From Azorinus chamasolen (lineage: Eukaryota > Mollusca > Bivalvia > Cardiida > Solecurtidae): a DNA stretch of 64,000 nt. The position numbers and the translations under genes were made by a program. Each line of letters opens with the position of its first letter. Position 1 is the first letter of the stretch. The stretch is taken from NCBI GenBank assembly GCA_963576725.1, contig OY755242.1:61508324-61572323 (forward strand), in the 5' to 3' direction. The notes beneath the pieces are model-generated. The model was not told where the DNA came from, did no database searches, and saw only the letters and a list, made by a program, of their open reading frames with translations. Shown piece by piece: positions 62,097 through 64,000 of this stretch.

Positions 62097-62960
62097 CTAT
62101 TTCTTCTTCTGTGGATCATTCCTATATTCAGTTTTCCTTTTCACATTAATTGACTTGAGGGCATGGCCAAGACGTGCTATAGATGTAGTGCCTAGCTCTA
62201 AATGTTCAGATTCTGCTGAACCAAGTTTCTCCACCAACTTCACCACGTTTTAGATGCCTCCAGTATTTAGAATCCATTGCAGGGATGACAACCTTGAATC
62301 ATCAGCAATTCTTAAGAAGACGCCAAATACCCTGAATTACACACGAGTCTTAACCAATGAGTCACAGTTCTCGGGCATATTTGTCTCTTTAGACAGCTCC
62401 TCATATTTCTCCTCCGACAGCCCATTTCTGAACGAGTTATTTACAAGATTTGCAAGGTCTGGGTGCACACCGTCGTCTACCGATTCAGACTGATTAAATT
62501 TGTCAAACCACATCGTAGAAATAGATTTGGGGTGTGGTGTAGGAGAGTTTACCTGCTCACTTTGACCAGAAAATAACGACTCTTCTTCAGAATATTCATC
62601 GTCTACCCACCACTGGTCGTGCTACTGGCTGTCAGTATTATATCATATTCTTGGGGGAAATCCTGTAACCTCGTTTAACTGACCAAACATCTCGCCCAAG
62701 CGTGAGTCTTGAATATTTAACCGCTCCCCCCGAGCGACAACATTTTGGTTCGTGGCCCCAGAACTTCCAAAACTTCACGTTATGCAGGGTCTTTATTTGA
62801 CTCTTTACTGCTTACTTTGACATATATTCTGTCGTAAGTGACGAAGAATCAGCCTTTCCTGGTGGTGGTTTGCTAGACAGCTGCAATTTCTTTCCACCAG
62901 AAACAGCCGAAGCTGTGTGTGCGTTACCGCTATTCTGCTGTATCTTTATTATAGATCTAT
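62097..62960 (-). pseudogene. DIRS-like ORF1 (gag-like) remnant
   Basis: Upstream, in the same direction, of the RT remnant. Fragments: SGGKKLQLSSKPPPGKADS (about 62900); GERLNIQDSRLGEMFGQLNE (about 62700); an acidic DEYSEEESLFSG start followed by HPDLANLVNNSFRNGLSEEK and MPENCDSL (62337-62606); and GTTSIARLGHALKSINVKRK (62097-62246). These features, a long linker then an L-V-N---R-GL-EEK and P-NC-L pair, then a L-GHA segment, are what I associate with DIRS/Ngaro ORF1. At least three frame breaks. Confidence 0.65.
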
Positions 62961-63123
62961 CGAATACACGAGGATCGTAAAGCAATCTGCTATTGTCGTA
63001 ATATTTTTCGACAACCGTATTTTTCCAAAAACAGGAAAATGACCAAAAACTAATACTAATATTAGCTTTTCATAGTTTATTTGCCTAAACAAATAAAGTT
63101 AGCTACATAATTAGCTTCATTTA

Positions 63124-63312
63124 TATGCTAGCACTAGCTTTTGAACGCCAAGTTCGGCGTGGCCACGTTGTAACTTGTTTGTTTTGTCTTTGTGCGTCTC
63201 TTGTTGTTTTTATATTTATGTACATTTGCTGTTTCCTTGTGTTGCTGTTCGGGCGACTGTTTGTTCTGTATGTGGTGTTTCCTGCATGACTCATTTTTGT
63301 ACTTTGATTGTA
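63124..63312 (-). repeat. Dispersed repeat R, copy 3, longest
   Basis: Minus strand: GAGTCATGCAGGAAACACCA, CAGTCGCCCGAACAGCAACA, GCAAATGTACATAAATAT, continuing to TTACAACGTGGCCACGCCGA. Extends the repeat beyond copies 1 and 2 and abuts the AGCTCACC-type array. Confidence 0.65.
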
Positions 63313-64000
63313 ATAGAGACAAGAGGGCAAGAATGGCCCTGATATCGCTCACCAGACAATCAGAGGAGAAGATTTTCAAAGTTTTCACTATGTTTCTATT
63401 GAAAACTGGCCACCCCTAGGGCGTGGCGAATTTTGACGTCAGAGGCATAATTTATATAATTTTTGTAGAGGACCTGAACCTGATGCTATGTGCCAAATAT
63501 GAAAGCTGAGAACCTTCCAGTTTCAGAGGAGAAGATTTTCAAAGTTTTCACTATATGTTTCTATTGAAAACTGTCCACCCCTTGGGCAGGGTAAATTTTG
63601 ACCCCAGGAGCATAATTCATATAACTTTAGTAGAGGACCTGAACATGATACTATGTGCCAAATATGAAAGCTAAGAACGTTGAAAATATTTTCCAAAGGT
63701 TACTATATGTTTCTACAGAAAACAAGGCGCCCCTTGGGAAGGGCCAATTTTAACCCCAGGGGTATAATTTATATACCTTTTGTAGAGGACCTGATCATGA
63801 TGCTATGTGCCAAATATGAAAGCTGAGAACCTTCCAGTTTCAGAGAAGAAGATTTCCAAAGTTTTCTCTATTTGTTTCTATTGAAAATAAGCCACCCCTG
63901 GGGCAGGGCCAATTTTGACCCCAGGGGCATAATTTATATAACTTTTGTAGAGAACCTGAACATGATGCTATGTGCCAAATATGAAAGCTGAGAACCTTCC
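63313..64000 (-). repeat. AGCTCACC-type repeat, tandem array of about 165-bp units
   Basis: The marker GCTGAGAACCTTCC (or variant) starts at 63505, 63670, 63822 and 63987: spacings 165, 152, 165. Units contain CCCCAGGGGCATAATTTATA and GTAGAGGACCTGAACATGAT, matching in reverse the internal blocks of 41998-42320 and 43219-44213. Runs off the window end. Confidence 0.85.

Noticed and set aside
62254..62493. 79-codon plus-strand frame
   Set aside because: It is the antisense of the DIRS-like ORF1 segment, which has the recognisable motifs on the minus strand.

Overview
The window is AT-rich, repeat-dominated eukaryotic nuclear DNA, most likely from a bivalve mollusc. No complete protein-coding host gene can be supported. 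The bivalve call is an inference. It rests on a dispersed repeat opening with a short AGCTCACC / GGTGAGCT hairpin (41998, 43219, and inverted in tandem at 63313-64000), on a GACGGACGGACGG-type repeat ending in GGGGGTATAATA, on tandem repeats carrying GGGCCATAACTC, and on a tRNA-derived SINE. These are types I associate with bivalves; a database search would be needed to name the species.

The main content is a very dense population of small non-autonomous DNA transposons with long internal palindromes. Family names here are my own. Seven TTAA-flanked families end in CCC(T/A)T and look piggyBac-like: PB1 (about 22 copies, termini CCCATTNCCTCATA, 68-bp central palindrome), PB2 and its variant PB2b (about 33 copies, termini CCCTTTACTCCAT or CCCTTTCCCT), PB3 (about 17, CCCTTTCGCTGCCAA), PB4 (4, CCCTTTCGGCGCCAA), PB5 (2), PB6 (2) and PB7 (about 4). 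TA-flanked families look pogo/Tigger- or mariner-like: PO1 (CAGTAAAACCTCTCTATAA), PO2 (close to PO1), PO3 (CAGTGAAATTTCGATATCTC), PO4 (CAGTGCTCCCTC) and H. Many are nested in each other at TTAA or TA, or abut sharing one TTAA. Strands for these palindromic elements are arbitrary: PB1 '+' starts at the CTCATAGGCTATTTT end, PB2 '+' at the ATGAATATTCATG end, and PB3 and PB4 '+' carry the TCGTCTGC segment near the left end.

Layout. 0-11 kb: MITE stacks plus three minisatellites (49, 36 and 42 bp units). 11.1-12.3 kb: the 3' end of an L2/CR1-like retrotransposon whose YADD motif survives. 13-38 kb: mostly MITEs, a decayed Tc1 element (22.96-23.98 kb), an unrelated TIR element with a GACTA duplication (28.2 kb), and 41-, 45- and 44-bp satellites. 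38.9-48.4 kb: a large inverted duplication of a 294/789-bp higher-order satellite, with a SINE and other repeats in its centre. 48.5-57 kb: more MITEs, plus one weak host-gene candidate (TATA box, ATG and splice donor near 54.39-54.46 kb). 58.0-60.8 kb: a frameshifted APE-type non-LTR retrotransposon whose RT is interrupted by a PB1 inserted exactly at TTAA. 61.25-62.96 kb (minus): a decayed DIRS-like tyrosine-recombinase retrotransposon with ORF1-like and RT parts. The right edge is a tandem bivalve-type repeat.

No enzyme in the window could move the TTAA families, so they were presumably mobilised in trans. The most interesting structure is that unrelated terminal types (TTAA and TA) carry closely related palindrome apices (GCTCC TATA GGAGC), as if hairpin cores were exchanged between transposon families.
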